Both the position numbers and the translations under genes were made by a program. Below are positions 35,056 to 44,307 of a DNA stretch of 64,000 nt, in pieces. The stretch lies in NCBI GenBank assembly GCA_002354095.1, contig DEKX01000028.1:62001-126000 (forward strand), given 5' to 3'. The notes under the pieces were generated by a model that saw only the letters and a list, made by a program, of their open reading frames with translations, was not told the DNA's origin and did no database searches. Source of the DNA: Prevotella sp. UBA2711 (GTDB taxonomy: Bacteria; Bacteroidota; Bacteroidia; Bacteroidales; Bacteroidaceae). Each line of letters begins with the position of its first letter. Position 1 is the first letter of the stretch.

Positions 35056-35325
35056 ATGCTGAAATATCTGTTTTCCTCTATATTCCTTGTTGGCTATGGG
35101 CTATGCGCCCATGGCCAACAATTGCCTTTGGTGCAGGTGAGGATGTGCGAGACTTGTCGTGTATTTTTACCAATCGGCCAGAAAGTGCTAAGAGAGGCTA
35201 AAAACGGGGGCTCGAGCCAATCGATGCATTGGCTCGAGAGAAAACATGATTTGGCTCGAGCCAAATCATCGAATCACTCGAGACCGAAATTCACTGTCAT
35301 TACTTTTGTAAGCATTCGATACTAA
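35056..35325 (+). pseudogene. Signal-peptide-bearing remnant ORF after xyn10D-fae1A
   Basis: An 89-codon frame starts five bases after the GH10-CE1 stop. It opens with a convincing signal peptide, MLKYLFSSIFLVGYGLCAHG, then QQLPL, a typical mature start of a Prevotella secreted enzyme. After about residue 30 the sequence matches nothing I recognise, and from codon 52 it runs through the CTCGAG array at 35211-35282, which is not protein-like. The best reading is a truncated operon gene whose 3' part was lost. A real small secreted protein cannot be excluded. Confidence 0.4.
35211..35282. repeat. Four CTCGAG sites at exact 22-bp spacing, with 24-bp palindrome
   Basis: CTCGAG occurs at 35211, 35233, 35255 and 35277, each exactly 22 bases apart. 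Flanking TTGG/CCAA extensions make 35211-35238 a 10-bp-stem inverted repeat with an 8-base centre. Positions 35246-35269 form a perfect 24-bp palindrome centred on the third site. No known element is recognised; the helical phasing suggests a protein-binding array or the end of a degenerate element. Confidence 0.75.
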
Positions 35326-35485
35326 GATAATCGAAAAGTCTCTGGATAAGCGAGCCTTGCGTTTTTGATAGACTCATCTACTCTCACGAGCCGATAGTCC
35401 CTAAATAACATTTTAATTTCATTTTAATTATCAAGAAAATGGCAAAAAAAACAATATTCTTAAAATTTAGTACAAAACTACCAAA

Positions 35486-35518
35486 ACTCGCCCCGCATTA
35501 TCACAATGCGGGGCGAGT
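35486..35518 (-). terminator. Terminator-like hairpin between convergent clusters
   Basis: A perfect 14-bp GC-rich stem (35486-35499 with 35505-35518) with loop ATCAC. On the minus strand it is followed by TTTTGG, so it most likely ends the GH26-GH5 transcript. It could also stop read-through from the plus strand, though no T run is present there. Confidence 0.65.
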
Positions 35519-35589
35519 GCAATAATCAACTTAAGTCTTATATACTTTAATTAATAGTAAGACTATCAAGGTTGTAACTTTGCAAAGCA

Positions 35590-37176
35590 TCATTTCGGTG
35601 CTTTGTTATATATTGACTCCAGCGTGTAACTGGCATCATCACTCGTTGCAGCTTTAATCATGGTCTGCACCAGCGACTCAAGACTATTCAGATATAATCC
35701 GTTATTGTGGTTGAAATATCCATGACGCTCATTACCGCCACCAGTCGAGTTGTTGTCCCAGATGCAGAGTGGCATACCATACTCATGTGCAGCACGGCAG
35801 ACATACTCCAGATAATACTCACGGAACTGGTTCGAACGGTTTGAAGTGTGCATCACACAACCATACTCGCCAATATACACAGGAATATTGTTGGCAATAT
35901 ATTTAGCCTGCAACTTACTGAACACATCTACTACGTGCTCTTCGTTGCTACCGTCTTGATATTTACCAGAAACTGCGGTATGCCCCCACTCTGATTTTCC
36001 GCCATTATCTTCTGGTGTCAGTGTAAAGGTATTGGGGTCATAGAAGTGTACGCTGACCATGATGTGATTAGCAGCATCTGTAGGCAATTTAAAGGAATTC
36101 TCTAAAGCGAAAGAGGGGCTTGAAGCATAGGCAGGAACACCAATCCAACGAGTTGCATTATTGCCGCCAGTCTCACGGATGGCATCCACAGCAGTCTGAT
36201 TCCATTCGTTCAGTACATTATATTGTTTGCCTCCATCAGTAAGGTTAGCCCCCCAACCCCAATTGCCATCCTGAATTTCGTTGAAGGTCTCGAAGAACAG
36301 GAAGTCACCTTTATCTTTGAAGGTTGTAGCAATCTGCTTCCAAGTGGCAGCGATACGCGTCTTGATATTGTCATTTACCGTACAATTGAGAGCAGCCGTC
36401 TTAATATCGAGCCAATACTCGTCATGGTGCATATTGATGATGACATTCAGACCGGCAGCCTCAGCCCAATCCACATTTTGTTTTACTTCTGCCATATATG
36501 CGGACTCTATATCCCAATTCGTGGTATTCTGATAGTTACCCCATGTCACACCGATGCGCACTGTGCTGGCACCAGCAGCCTTAAGTCTCTCGTAAAGCTG
36601 AGCCGTAGGAGTAGCCTTATCCCAATAGCCATACTGTGGGTGCTGTCCATCTACGCCAGAACTAGTATCAAAGTGGTTACCGAGATTCCATCCCCATCCT
36701 AATTTCTTGGTCAGGGCTGTGGCATCGTTGTCATAAGTGGCAGCCTTCGGCTCTTCTTTAGTCGTATAACTAAAACTATATGCCTCGTTCTCTATGCCGT
36801 CTGCACTTTTTATTGCACCTGCAGCAATGGTAATAGCCACCGTTTTACTGTATTCATTACAAGTAGCCTTGAAAGTCACATTATTACCAGATTTTGCGAC
36901 ATTACTAATAGTAGCACCTGAGGATGTTACTTTTTCAGCAATAGTACCAGAAACCGTGAAAGCCTGGTCGATAGCCAACGTAACATCTATCTCACCTACT
37001 TCAACACCTGTTGCTCCATTAGCAGGAGTCGTAGAAGTTACTTTGGGAACGGAACCTGTAGAAGTACCACCTCCGCCACTGGTTCCTCCACCACCGCCAG
37101 CAGAACTGCCAGCATCATCTCCACCACAACCAAATGCAGCAAACAACAGCGTGAAGACTGTCAAAAAACGAATCAC
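35590..37176 (-). CDS. GH5 endo-beta-1,4-glycanase lipoprotein with Ig-like module
   Basis: A 528-residue lipoprotein (lipobox around Cys17), then a Gly/Ser-rich spacer (about 18-42), an Ig-like Big_5 module (VTSTTPANGATGVEVGEIDV, about 45-140) and a GH5 domain (about 148-515). Catalytic residues seen: acid/base Glu300 in FFETFNEIQDG and nucleophile Glu437 in PVYIGEYG; INMHHDEYW is the conserved His region. Resembles endoglucanase/mannanase GH5 enzymes; the subfamily is not settled. It follows the GH26 gene by 28 bases in the same operon and shares its N-terminal module, so both probably sit on the cell surface and act together on glucomannan or a related hemicellulose. Confidence 0.87.
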   Translation of the reverse strand: MIRFLTVFTLLFAAFGCGGDDAGSSAGGGGGTSGGGGTSTGSVPKVTSTTPANGATGVEVGEIDVTLAIDQAFTVSGTIAEKVTSSGATISNVAKSGNNVTFKATCNEYSKTVAITIAAGAIKSADGIENEAYSFSYTTKEEPKAATYDNDATALTKKLGWGWNLGNHFDTSSGVDGQHPQYGYWDKATPTAQLYERLKAAGASTVRIGVTWGNYQNTTNWDIESAYMAEVKQNVDWAEAAGLNVIINMHHDEYWLDIKTAALNCTVNDNIKTRIAATWKQIATTFKDKGDFLFFETFNEIQDGNWGWGANLTDGGKQYNVLNEWNQTAVDAIRETGGNNATRWIGVPAYASSPSFALENSFKLPTDAANHIMVSVHFYDPNTFTLTPEDNGGKSEWGHTAVSGKYQDGSNEEHVVDVFSKLQAKYIANNIPVYIGEYGCVMHTSNRSNQFREYYLEYVCRAAHEYGMPLCIWDNNSTGGGNERHGYFNHNNGLYLNSLESLVQTMIKAATSDDASYTLESIYNKAPK

Positions 37177-37204
37177 CTTTTTAATATATTCTTAATTTAT
37201 GATC

Positions 37205-38665
37205 TTATTTCAAACTTGGCAATTGGTCACGGGTAATGACATTGCTATTCTTTAATGCATCACTCCACCAACTATTACTGCACAGATTGGCACCATACCA
37301 CACCATAAAGTGTCCCCACTTAGCACCCGTATTCCAACAGTCGCTGATATTAGCGTATGGAGTGTTCGTGCTATTATCAATGCCACACTCGGAAAGCACT
37401 ACCATCTTATTGGGATAACGAGCCTGTATCTCACGGAACTCTTGTTCGTTCTTCGCTGCTGTATAGCCGTAAAGATCACGACCGACTATATCCACATACT
37501 GGTCTCCGGGATACCAATCAGAATCGGCATTATACTGGTTGGCATCACCATTATAGTTCTGCGTAGTCCATATCCATATCAGGTTGTTCACGCCCTTACT
37601 CTTGAAATAGTCGAACATGGTAATCCAGAGCTTCTTACATATATCAGCACCATCATAGCCCCACCAGAACCAGGATTTTGTCCAAGCAGCCTGTTGCTTG
37701 TAAGTAGCATTACCGGCAGCTTCATGGAATGGGCGCCACGTAGCAGCGATACCGGCATCCTGTAACTTCAAAAGCACAGCTACCACCTTATCCATTTGCT
37801 GATAGAACCACTTGTTCTCCCAAGAGCCCTCAGTAAACACATTCGTCGCACGGAACGATGTCTCGCTGGGCGTACAGGTCACACCAGAGCCGTCAACTCC
37901 AGGCGTAGTACTTGCATTGACGGGGACATTGAAGTGCCACATCAGCTGTACGATACCACCGGCATCCGCCCACTCCTTAACAGGAGTAATATCGTTATAG
38001 TTTATCCAGTTGTTTTCGGGAACGTAGATATGGATAAAGTCATAACAGTTCATGGCAGGGTATTTTCCTGTTGCTGACTTAATATTGTCGGCTATCTTGT
38101 GGTTCCAGTTTACTTCTGCCATCACACTGGAGATAACCTTCTGTCCATACTGTTCTACAAAATAAGAATAAAGTTTCTTGGCAGATTCTGTTGTTGCCAC
38201 AACTGGAGTAGAAGCTATATCAGTATTCACAGGAGCAGCAGCTGCCACCGTTGTAAAACTGAAACTATAGGCACCTGCACCTTGCGAGTTAGCATTGGTC
38301 ACCAAATCCTTAGGAATCGTGATGGCTACCGTCTTGCTATTCTCCGGACAATTTGCCGTCATCTTTACCTCCTTGCCAGAAGCAGACAATGCAGTTATAG
38401 TACCGCCAGAAATCTGAATTTTTGATTTATCAGTAGAAGCCAGTTGAACTGTCTGGTCGTAGGTCACCGTAATAGCGACATCACCGATAGCTATATCCGT
38501 AGCTCCATTAGCAGGCGTTACAGACGACACGACAGGGGCAGAAGTCGTTGGTGTTGGATTACCACCTCCACTACCACCTGCCGAACTGCCTGCGTCATCA
38601 CCTCCACCGCATCCAAGCATCATCCAAGATGCTATTGCCATTAATATAAGATTCATTTTTGTCAT
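37205..38665 (-). CDS. GH26 beta-mannanase lipoprotein with Ig-like module
   Basis: A 486-residue lipoprotein (Cys19) with a Gly/Ser/Pro spacer, a Big_5-type Ig module (VSSVTPANGATDIAIGDVAI, about 46-140) and a GH26 catalytic domain (about 155-486). ATWRPFHEAAG holds acid/base Glu315 and VVLSECGID holds nucleophile Glu426; IVQLMWHFNVP and WYPGDQYVDIVGRDLYG are further GH26 blocks. GH26 enzymes cut beta-1,4-mannan. First gene of the two-gene operon with the downstream GH5, with a -7 box at 38691-38699. MTKMNL at 38665 is used as start; the second Met at 38656 is an alternative. Confidence 0.92.
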   Translation of the reverse strand: MTKMNLILMAIASWMMLGCGGGDDAGSSAGGSGGGNPTPTTSAPVVSSVTPANGATDIAIGDVAITVTYDQTVQLASTDKSKIQISGGTITALSASGKEVKMTANCPENSKTVAITIPKDLVTNANSQGAGAYSFSFTTVAAAAPVNTDIASTPVVATTESAKKLYSYFVEQYGQKVISSVMAEVNWNHKIADNIKSATGKYPAMNCYDFIHIYVPENNWINYNDITPVKEWADAGGIVQLMWHFNVPVNASTTPGVDGSGVTCTPSETSFRATNVFTEGSWENKWFYQQMDKVVAVLLKLQDAGIAATWRPFHEAAGNATYKQQAAWTKSWFWWGYDGADICKKLWITMFDYFKSKGVNNLIWIWTTQNYNGDANQYNADSDWYPGDQYVDIVGRDLYGYTAAKNEQEFREIQARYPNKMVVLSECGIDNSTNTPYANISDCWNTGAKWGHFMVWYGANLCSNSWWSDALKNSNVITRDQLPSLK

Positions 38666-38690
38666 TCTTGATTGAATTTAAGATAATACT

Positions 38691-38699
38691 GCAAAGATA
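38691..38699 (-). promoter_or_regulatory. -7 box of the GH26-GH5 operon
   Basis: TATCTTTGC on the minus strand, 25 bases before the GH26 start. No -33 TTTG is visible. Confidence 0.55.
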
Positions 38700-38883
38700 C
38701 GAAATAATTTTGTATCTGCATTAGCTTTTCTGGTTTTTTTCTGTTATAAATCAAGTTAACCCTACCTAATTATTATATATAAGGTATATAGGGATTTGTT
38801 GAAAAACATTCGAAAAACAATAAAAAAAACAAGAAAATATAAAAAATGTCAAGAAAAAAATGCGCTGTTTCGTAAAATTGTAT

Positions 38884-38892
38884 TATCTTTGC
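38884..38892 (+). promoter_or_regulatory. -7 box of the tandem susCD operon
   Basis: TATCTTTGC is 213 bases upstream of the susC start at 39106, implying a long leader. The same layout (-7 box, 71-72 bases, conserved element) is found upstream of the susC gene at 61224. Confidence 0.6.
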
Positions 38893-38963
38893 AAAGTGAA
38901 TGTATGCGTCCACAAAAAAAACGCTAAAATAACTATTAACGAATATTAAACCAATTAACAAGA

Positions 38964-39044
38964 ACCATGCCATAGGAAGTAAAATTGCAGAAACAGCCAT
39001 TGTGAGCCCAAGGAGCTTGACATGGATAGGGGAATAATGTCCTC
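38964..39044 (+). promoter_or_regulatory. Conserved susC leader RNA element, copy 1
   Basis: Aligns base by base with 61384-61312 on the minus strand: AACYATGCCATAR, later CCATTGYGRGYCC, then AGGRGCTTGRCRTGGA and GGG(G/C)AATA. Both copies hold a minimal ATG-CCA-stop, a CCAT/ATGG (or GTGG) outer pairing, an inner GAGC/GCTT pairing and a small terminal hairpin. It starts 72 bases past the -7 box. Function unknown; a cis-acting regulator of susC translation or termination is plausible. Confidence 0.6.
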
Positions 39045-39105
39045 TTAGATTGATTTAAACAACGTATAAATAATTAATACTAACATATCATTTAAACCTT
39101 TTAGT

Positions 39106-42100
39106 ATGAAAATTAAGTGTAAATCTTATCTCTTGGGGTTATTGGCACTATGGTGCCTTTTGCCCAGTGTGTCTTTTGCCCAGAATCTCCGGGTAGAAGG
39201 TCAGGTGAAAGATGAGAAAGGTGAGCCCATGATTGGTGTTTCCGTTGTTGTAGTTGGCACGGGAACAGGTGTTGTCACTGATCTCGATGGCAATTTTGTG
39301 TTGCCCTCTGTTTCACAAAAAGCGACTTTGGAGTTTTCCTACATCGGCTATCTTACTAAGCAGCAGAAGCCCAGTCGCAGTATGACCATTACGATGCAGC
39401 CAGACATGCAGAGTTTGGACGAAGTAGTGGTGATTGCCTATGGACAGCAGAAGAAGGTAACTATTACGGGGGCCGTTTCTGCTGTAGGTGGTGAAGAGTT
39501 GCTTAAAGCACCTGTTGCCAACGTCGCAAATGCCTTACAAGGTAAGCTGCCAGGTATCACGGTAGTTCAACCTTCTGGTATGCCAGGTGACGATGCTCCA
39601 ACCATCCGCGTTCGTGGTACTGGTTCTCTAAACGATGCAACCCCGTTGGTGCTTGTCGATGGTGTAGAACGTCCGTTCAGCCAATTGGATCCGAATGAAA
39701 TTCAGGATATTTCTATTTTGAAGGACGCTTCGGCAACAGCAGTATTCGGTGTACGTGGTGCTAACGGTGTTATCTTGGTTACTACCAAGCGTGGTACACC
39801 AGGAAAGGCCTCTGTGACCGTTTCTGCCAGTGCAGCTATTCAGCAGATTTCCCAATTCGTTGATTTTGCTGACTCCTACACTTATGGAAAGTTGTGGAAC
39901 TATACCGCTATCACGGATGCACTGCCCATGAGTCAGTGGCCAGGTACCACCAATATTACCGACTATACCCCATATGCCAATACAGGTATTAAGTTCAGTC
40001 AGGAGGTGATGGACCATTTCCGCAAAGGCGACATGCCTACCACCTTCCCCAATACAGACTGGATTAAATATATGATGAAAGATGCTGCATGGCAGGAACA
40101 GGTGAATGTCAATGTAAGCGGTGGTACGGAGAAAGTAAGATACTTTATTTCTGCCGGTTTCCTAAACCAGAACTCCCTCTTCAAGACCTTTTCTAAGAAT
40201 GACGATGAGACCTTTAAGTTCAATCGATTCAACTATCGTGCCAACTTGGATATCGATGTATCTAAATATAGCCAGTTAGCGCTCACCTTAGGTGGACGTG
40301 TTCAGAACCGCACCACAATGGGTAGCGGTGAGGGATTCATCTTCCGCTATTTACAAGGTGCAACTCCATACGCTGGTATTGGTGTTGACAGTGAAGGTCG
40401 TCATATTATTGCAGATAAAAACATTGTAGGAACTTACGATCGTGATGCCCTCTCCAACTATTATGACTTGGGTTATCAAAACGAGAGTACTAATGCGCTG
40501 AACCTTGACCTTCAGTACAAATTGGATTTGAGTTTCATAACCCCAGGCTTGGATTTCAAGATCAAGGGGTCATACAATACTGAGTACACTGCCCGAAAGG
40601 ACCGTCAAAACGGATTTGGTACAGGTGTCACCTATGTGGCAACACTTGTGGACGGGAAAGAAGTGCTCCGCAAAGAAGGCATCACTTGGCCTATCCCATA
40701 TAGAGAAGCAAAATGGGGTAGTCGTAACTGGTATGCTGAGGCGAGCTTCAACTATGCCCGTAAGTTCGGAAAGCATAATGTAGGTGCTTTGTTGCTTTAC
40801 AACCAGAGCAAGACTTATTATCCCTGGGACTCAGATGGTAGCTTGTATGAATCTATACCTAAAGGCTATGTAGGATTAGTGGGGCGTATCACTTACGACT
40901 ATGATACTCGTTATATGATTGATTTCAATATCGGTTACAACGGTTCTGAGAATTTTGCCGAGGGAAAGCGTTATGGTACATTCCCATCATTCTCTGTAGG
41001 TTGGATACCATCCAGCGAGAAATTCTGGGAACCTATTAAAAAGTATATCGGTTATCTTAAACTGCGTGGATCTTGGGGTAAGGTAGGTAATGATAACACC
41101 AATGGAGCCCGCTTCCTCTATCTGCCAGGTGCATGGCAGTTCTATTCAGGAACAATGACAGGAAATCCACAGAATCGCGGTACAAACTTCGGAACGAGTG
41201 GTGGTTGGCTACAGGCTGTAAAAGAGCTGACTGCAGGTAATCCAAATGTCACTTGGGAGACTGCTTCTAAGTTTAATATTGGTTTGGATGCCGCATTCAT
41301 AAATGACCGCCTGACGGTGAACTTCGATATGTTCTGGGAAGATCGTAAGGACATCTTGGTATCAAATGCCTCTCTGCTTCCTGCTGTGACTAGTCTGCCT
41401 GTAAGCTATGTAAACGAGGGTCGTGTAAAGAACCACGGTTATGAGTTGACGTTGAGATGGGCAGACCAGATTGGCGATTTCCGCTATAGCATCAGCCCAA
41501 GTATTGCCTTTGCTAGAAATAAGGTGATCGAGATGCTTGAGGTACCACCTATGTATGACTATCTGAGTCATACCGGACTGCCCGTAGGACAACCTTTCGG
41601 CTATGAACTCTTTGAATTCTATCAGGAAGGGACCGAGGATCGCTATAAGGCACAATATGGTGTTGACATGCCTGACCAAAATATTGAATTGAAACATGGT
41701 GATGCTGTATATGTTGACTTGAATGGTGACGGTGTCGTTGACCAAAATGACCAGAAGCCTCTTGGTTATACAACTAACCCAGAAATCACATGGTCCATCA
41801 ATGCAAGTCTGAACTGGAAGGGAATTGACTTCTCTATGCTGTGGGTAGGTGCCGATAACACCAGCCGAACACTGAACGGATACTTCCGTGACCAGTTTGG
41901 TTCTACCAATACTTCTGCTTTGGTACAGTGGGTTGCAGAAAACTCTTGGACGGAGGATAATCCAAATGCAATCCTTCCTCGTATTTCGTTTACTAACCGT
42001 GTTCATAACAACCGTGACTCACGTGCTTGGATGGTTAACTCAAAATATGTGCGTCTGAAGAACTTGGAACTTGGCTATACTATTAACAAGCCAAAGTGGT

Positions 42101-42264
42101 TACCCCTGCTTAACTACGTAAGATTCTATGTATCTGGACAGAACTTGTTAACATTTGCAGACTTCAAGGGTAATGACCCTGAAGCTCCAGGTACAGGACT
42201 TGATCTCGGTATGCGTTATCCGATGACACGTGTATATAATTTCGGAATGCAAATTAACTTCTGA
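39106..42264 (+). CDS. SusC-like TonB-dependent transporter, first of tandem pair
   Basis: A 1052-residue outer-membrane transporter. Signal peptide (about 1-25), carboxypeptidase-regulatory-like domain (LRVEGQVKDEKGEPMIGVSV, about 28-105), plug (DEVVVIAYGQQKKVTITGAV, about 110-240, with LKDASATAVFGVRGANGVIL), then the barrel ending in YNFGMQINF. It leads susC-susD-susC-susD-binding protein-GH5, the order of the xylan xusABCDE cluster of Prevotella. It should import hemicellulose oligosaccharides with the SusD partner 30 bases downstream. Expressed from a promoter with a long conserved leader. Confidence 0.93.
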   Translation: MKIKCKSYLLGLLALWCLLPSVSFAQNLRVEGQVKDEKGEPMIGVSVVVVGTGTGVVTDLDGNFVLPSVSQKATLEFSYIGYLTKQQKPSRSMTITMQPDMQSLDEVVVIAYGQQKKVTITGAVSAVGGEELLKAPVANVANALQGKLPGITVVQPSGMPGDDAPTIRVRGTGSLNDATPLVLVDGVERPFSQLDPNEIQDISILKDASATAVFGVRGANGVILVTTKRGTPGKASVTVSASAAIQQISQFVDFADSYTYGKLWNYTAITDALPMSQWPGTTNITDYTPYANTGIKFSQEVMDHFRKGDMPTTFPNTDWIKYMMKDAAWQEQVNVNVSGGTEKVRYFISAGFLNQNSLFKTFSKNDDETFKFNRFNYRANLDIDVSKYSQLALTLGGRVQNRTTMGSGEGFIFRYLQGATPYAGIGVDSEGRHIIADKNIVGTYDRDALSNYYDLGYQNESTNALNLDLQYKLDLSFITPGLDFKIKGSYNTEYTARKDRQNGFGTGVTYVATLVDGKEVLRKEGITWPIPYREAKWGSRNWYAEASFNYARKFGKHNVGALLLYNQSKTYYPWDSDGSLYESIPKGYVGLVGRITYDYDTRYMIDFNIGYNGSENFAEGKRYGTFPSFSVGWIPSSEKFWEPIKKYIGYLKLRGSWGKVGNDNTNGARFLYLPGAWQFYSGTMTGNPQNRGTNFGTSGGWLQAVKELTAGNPNVTWETASKFNIGLDAAFINDRLTVNFDMFWEDRKDILVSNASLLPAVTSLPVSYVNEGRVKNHGYELTLRWADQIGDFRYSISPSIAFARNKVIEMLEVPPMYDYLSHTGLPVGQPFGYELFEFYQEGTEDRYKAQYGVDMPDQNIELKHGDAVYVDLNGDGVVDQNDQKPLGYTTNPEITWSINASLNWKGIDFSMLWVGADNTSRTLNGYFRDQFGSTNTSALVQWVAENSWTEDNPNAILPRISFTNRVHNNRDSRAWMVNSKYVRLKNLELGYTINKPKWLPLLNYVRFYVSGQNLLTFADFKGNDPEAPGTGLDLGMRYPMTRVYNFGMQINF

Positions 42265-42294
42265 TAAATTGAATGACAAGAAGATTAGAAAATT

Positions 42295-44307
42295 ATGAAA
42301 AAGATATTTAATTACATATTAACATTGGCGATGTCGATTAGCATCTTCACTGCGTGCGTCGACGATATCAATGTGGGTAATGCTTTCTTGGAGAAATCTC
42401 CAGGTGTCGATGTAAATGTCGACACGGTGTTCTCTAAGGCAGAATATGCTCGCAATTTCCTGTGGAGTGCTTATGGCCAGATTTACTGCATCTACACAAC
42501 AGGAAACACGATGAATGGTACGCCTATTGATGCCCTTTCAGACTCTTATCATTGTTATTGCGGATGGGGCGGTCCTAAGCAGACCTACTACACAGGAAAC
42601 TTGACAGAGGATAGTCAAGATAATCCAAATGGTAACTATCAGGGAAAATTTGCCTATAAGACAGGTAACCCAGACGGTGATGGTCGTATTTCTATTTATG
42701 AGACCGTACGCAAATGCTGGCAGTTGATTGAGAATCTTGAGAAAGTTCCCGACATGTCTGATGCAGAGAAAAGTCGTCTGCGTGGTGAAGCCTATACGAT
42801 TATGGCTAGCCGTTACTTCGATGCCTTCCGTAATTTCGGTGGACTCTGTCTCGTAAAAAAGGCGTATGCCGTAGGAGAGGGTTTCGAAGAGGGACGTGCT
42901 ACAGCCTTCAAGACTGTCGAGTTCATCGACTCGCTACTTGATTGTGCTATCAAGGAGCCAGGATTCATCTGGAATGTTCCTAATAGTGATATCGGTCAGT
43001 GGTCTGGGCGTCTGACACGTGCTTCTGCTCGTGCACTTCGTGCTAAGTTGTGGATGCATGCCGCATCTCCTCTTTTCAATAGTGCAGCCCCCTATATTAC
43101 TTATGATAAAAAGCCAACTGGTTTAGAAACAGAGGAACATGTATGGTTCGGCAAAGAAGACCCAACGTTGTGGAACAGATGCTTGCAGTATTGCAATGAT
43201 TTCTTTGATGATAATGCAGCCAATGGCAACTATTACCAGTTGGTTCAACCAGAAACCCAGGATGAGGCAGGTTATCGTATGGCTTATCGCCGTGCTTATC
43301 GTTATCGTAACAACGAGACCCGTCATGAGAAGCTCTTTGATGCCCATCCTTCGATATATCTGTCCGATGATGTCGTAAATGGCTCCAGAGAAAATCACTG
43401 GGGATGGGGTTGGGACGGTTTCTGTCTTGACGGTCTTCGCCAGGGGGGGTGTGTTCCTACCAACGAGTTGATGGAATGCTTTGGTATGCAGGATGGTCGT
43501 GACTTCCCCTATTCGGATATCTATGGACCTGGCAAGAATCCTACAGGTATCGATATCTTTGCTGATCGTGACCCACGTTTGTATGAGACGATGCTAGTTC
43601 CTAGACAGTCCCTGCCAGCAGGCTTAGACTATGCTGGTCAAAGTTACGCTGACACATGGGTCGGAGGTGCAATGTATAATAATAAGGATAAATTCGGAGA
43701 CTATAGCAGTGATGACTGCGCATCAGGTTACAGAAAGTTTAAGTGGATGCTTGATTATACGAACGATAGAATGAATGATGACTATATCGGCGTTTCATAT
43801 ATCCGTCTTGCAGAGGTTTACCTAATACGTGCAGAGGCAAAGGCTGAGACTGGTGATCTCCGTGGTGCGCTTGACGACTTGCATGTTGTTCGTAGCCGTG
43901 TGGGATTAGGTCGTCTTGAAACCATGAATCCAAGTCTGAATCTGACCTCTAACAAAGAGAATCTGATTAAAGAGATTCTCCGTGAGCGTAACTGCGAAAT
44001 TGGTGCTGAGTGTGGTGACCGCGTTTACGATATGATTCGCCGCAAGTGTCAGGATTTGTTTACTAAACCACTTCATGAGATTAGGATTTATCGTCTGGAT
44101 GATGCAGGCAATCGTATCACTGATGGTGACACGCAGTGGGATCCATCTACACCATGGCCTAAGTTTGAATACGAAAAGCCTCAGATTATTAATGGTGCCC
44201 GTCGCTGGTGGGATCCAGGCTACTGGACCAATAAATGGTATCTTGACCCAGTTTCTCGTAATGAGGTTCAGAAGGGATATGGACTTACCCAGAATCCTGG
44301 CTGGTAA
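42295..44307 (+). CDS. SusD-like lipoprotein, partner of first SusC
   Basis: A 670-residue SusD family lipoprotein (lipobox FTAC), longer than the usual 500-600. SRLRGEAYTIMASRYFDAF and LTRASARALRAKLWMHAASP are the TPR-like helices, and IKEILRERNCEIGAECGDRV with YDMIRRKCQD is the C-terminal signature block. It ends GYGLTQNPGW. It binds oligosaccharide over the SusC pore encoded just before it. Ligand is inferred to be xylan or another beta-linked hemicellulose from the neighbours. Confidence 0.91.
   Translation: MKKIFNYILTLAMSISIFTACVDDINVGNAFLEKSPGVDVNVDTVFSKAEYARNFLWSAYGQIYCIYTTGNTMNGTPIDALSDSYHCYCGWGGPKQTYYTGNLTEDSQDNPNGNYQGKFAYKTGNPDGDGRISIYETVRKCWQLIENLEKVPDMSDAEKSRLRGEAYTIMASRYFDAFRNFGGLCLVKKAYAVGEGFEEGRATAFKTVEFIDSLLDCAIKEPGFIWNVPNSDIGQWSGRLTRASARALRAKLWMHAASPLFNSAAPYITYDKKPTGLETEEHVWFGKEDPTLWNRCLQYCNDFFDDNAANGNYYQLVQPETQDEAGYRMAYRRAYRYRNNETRHEKLFDAHPSIYLSDDVVNGSRENHWGWGWDGFCLDGLRQGGCVPTNELMECFGMQDGRDFPYSDIYGPGKNPTGIDIFADRDPRLYETMLVPRQSLPAGLDYAGQSYADTWVGGAMYNNKDKFGDYSSDDCASGYRKFKWMLDYTNDRMNDDYIGVSYIRLAEVYLIRAEAKAETGDLRGALDDLHVVRSRVGLGRLETMNPSLNLTSNKENLIKEILRERNCEIGAECGDRVYDMIRRKCQDLFTKPLHEIRIYRLDDAGNRITDGDTQWDPSTPWPKFEYEKPQIINGARRWWDPGYWTNKWYLDPVSRNEVQKGYGLTQNPGW

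Larger units (their letters stand above)
38666..39105. other. Divergent control region between GH26 and susC
   Basis: This 440-base gap carries two divergent -7 boxes (38691-38699 minus, 38884-38892 plus), a very AT-rich middle (about 38750-38870) and a leader of about 205 bases for the susC transcript, which contains the conserved element at 38964-39044. No coding frame is convincing. Confidence 0.7.

Noticed and set aside
35211..35282. CRISPR array
   Set aside because: The 22-bp period leaves no room for repeats and spacers, there are only four units, units are partly inverted, and no cas gene is in the window.
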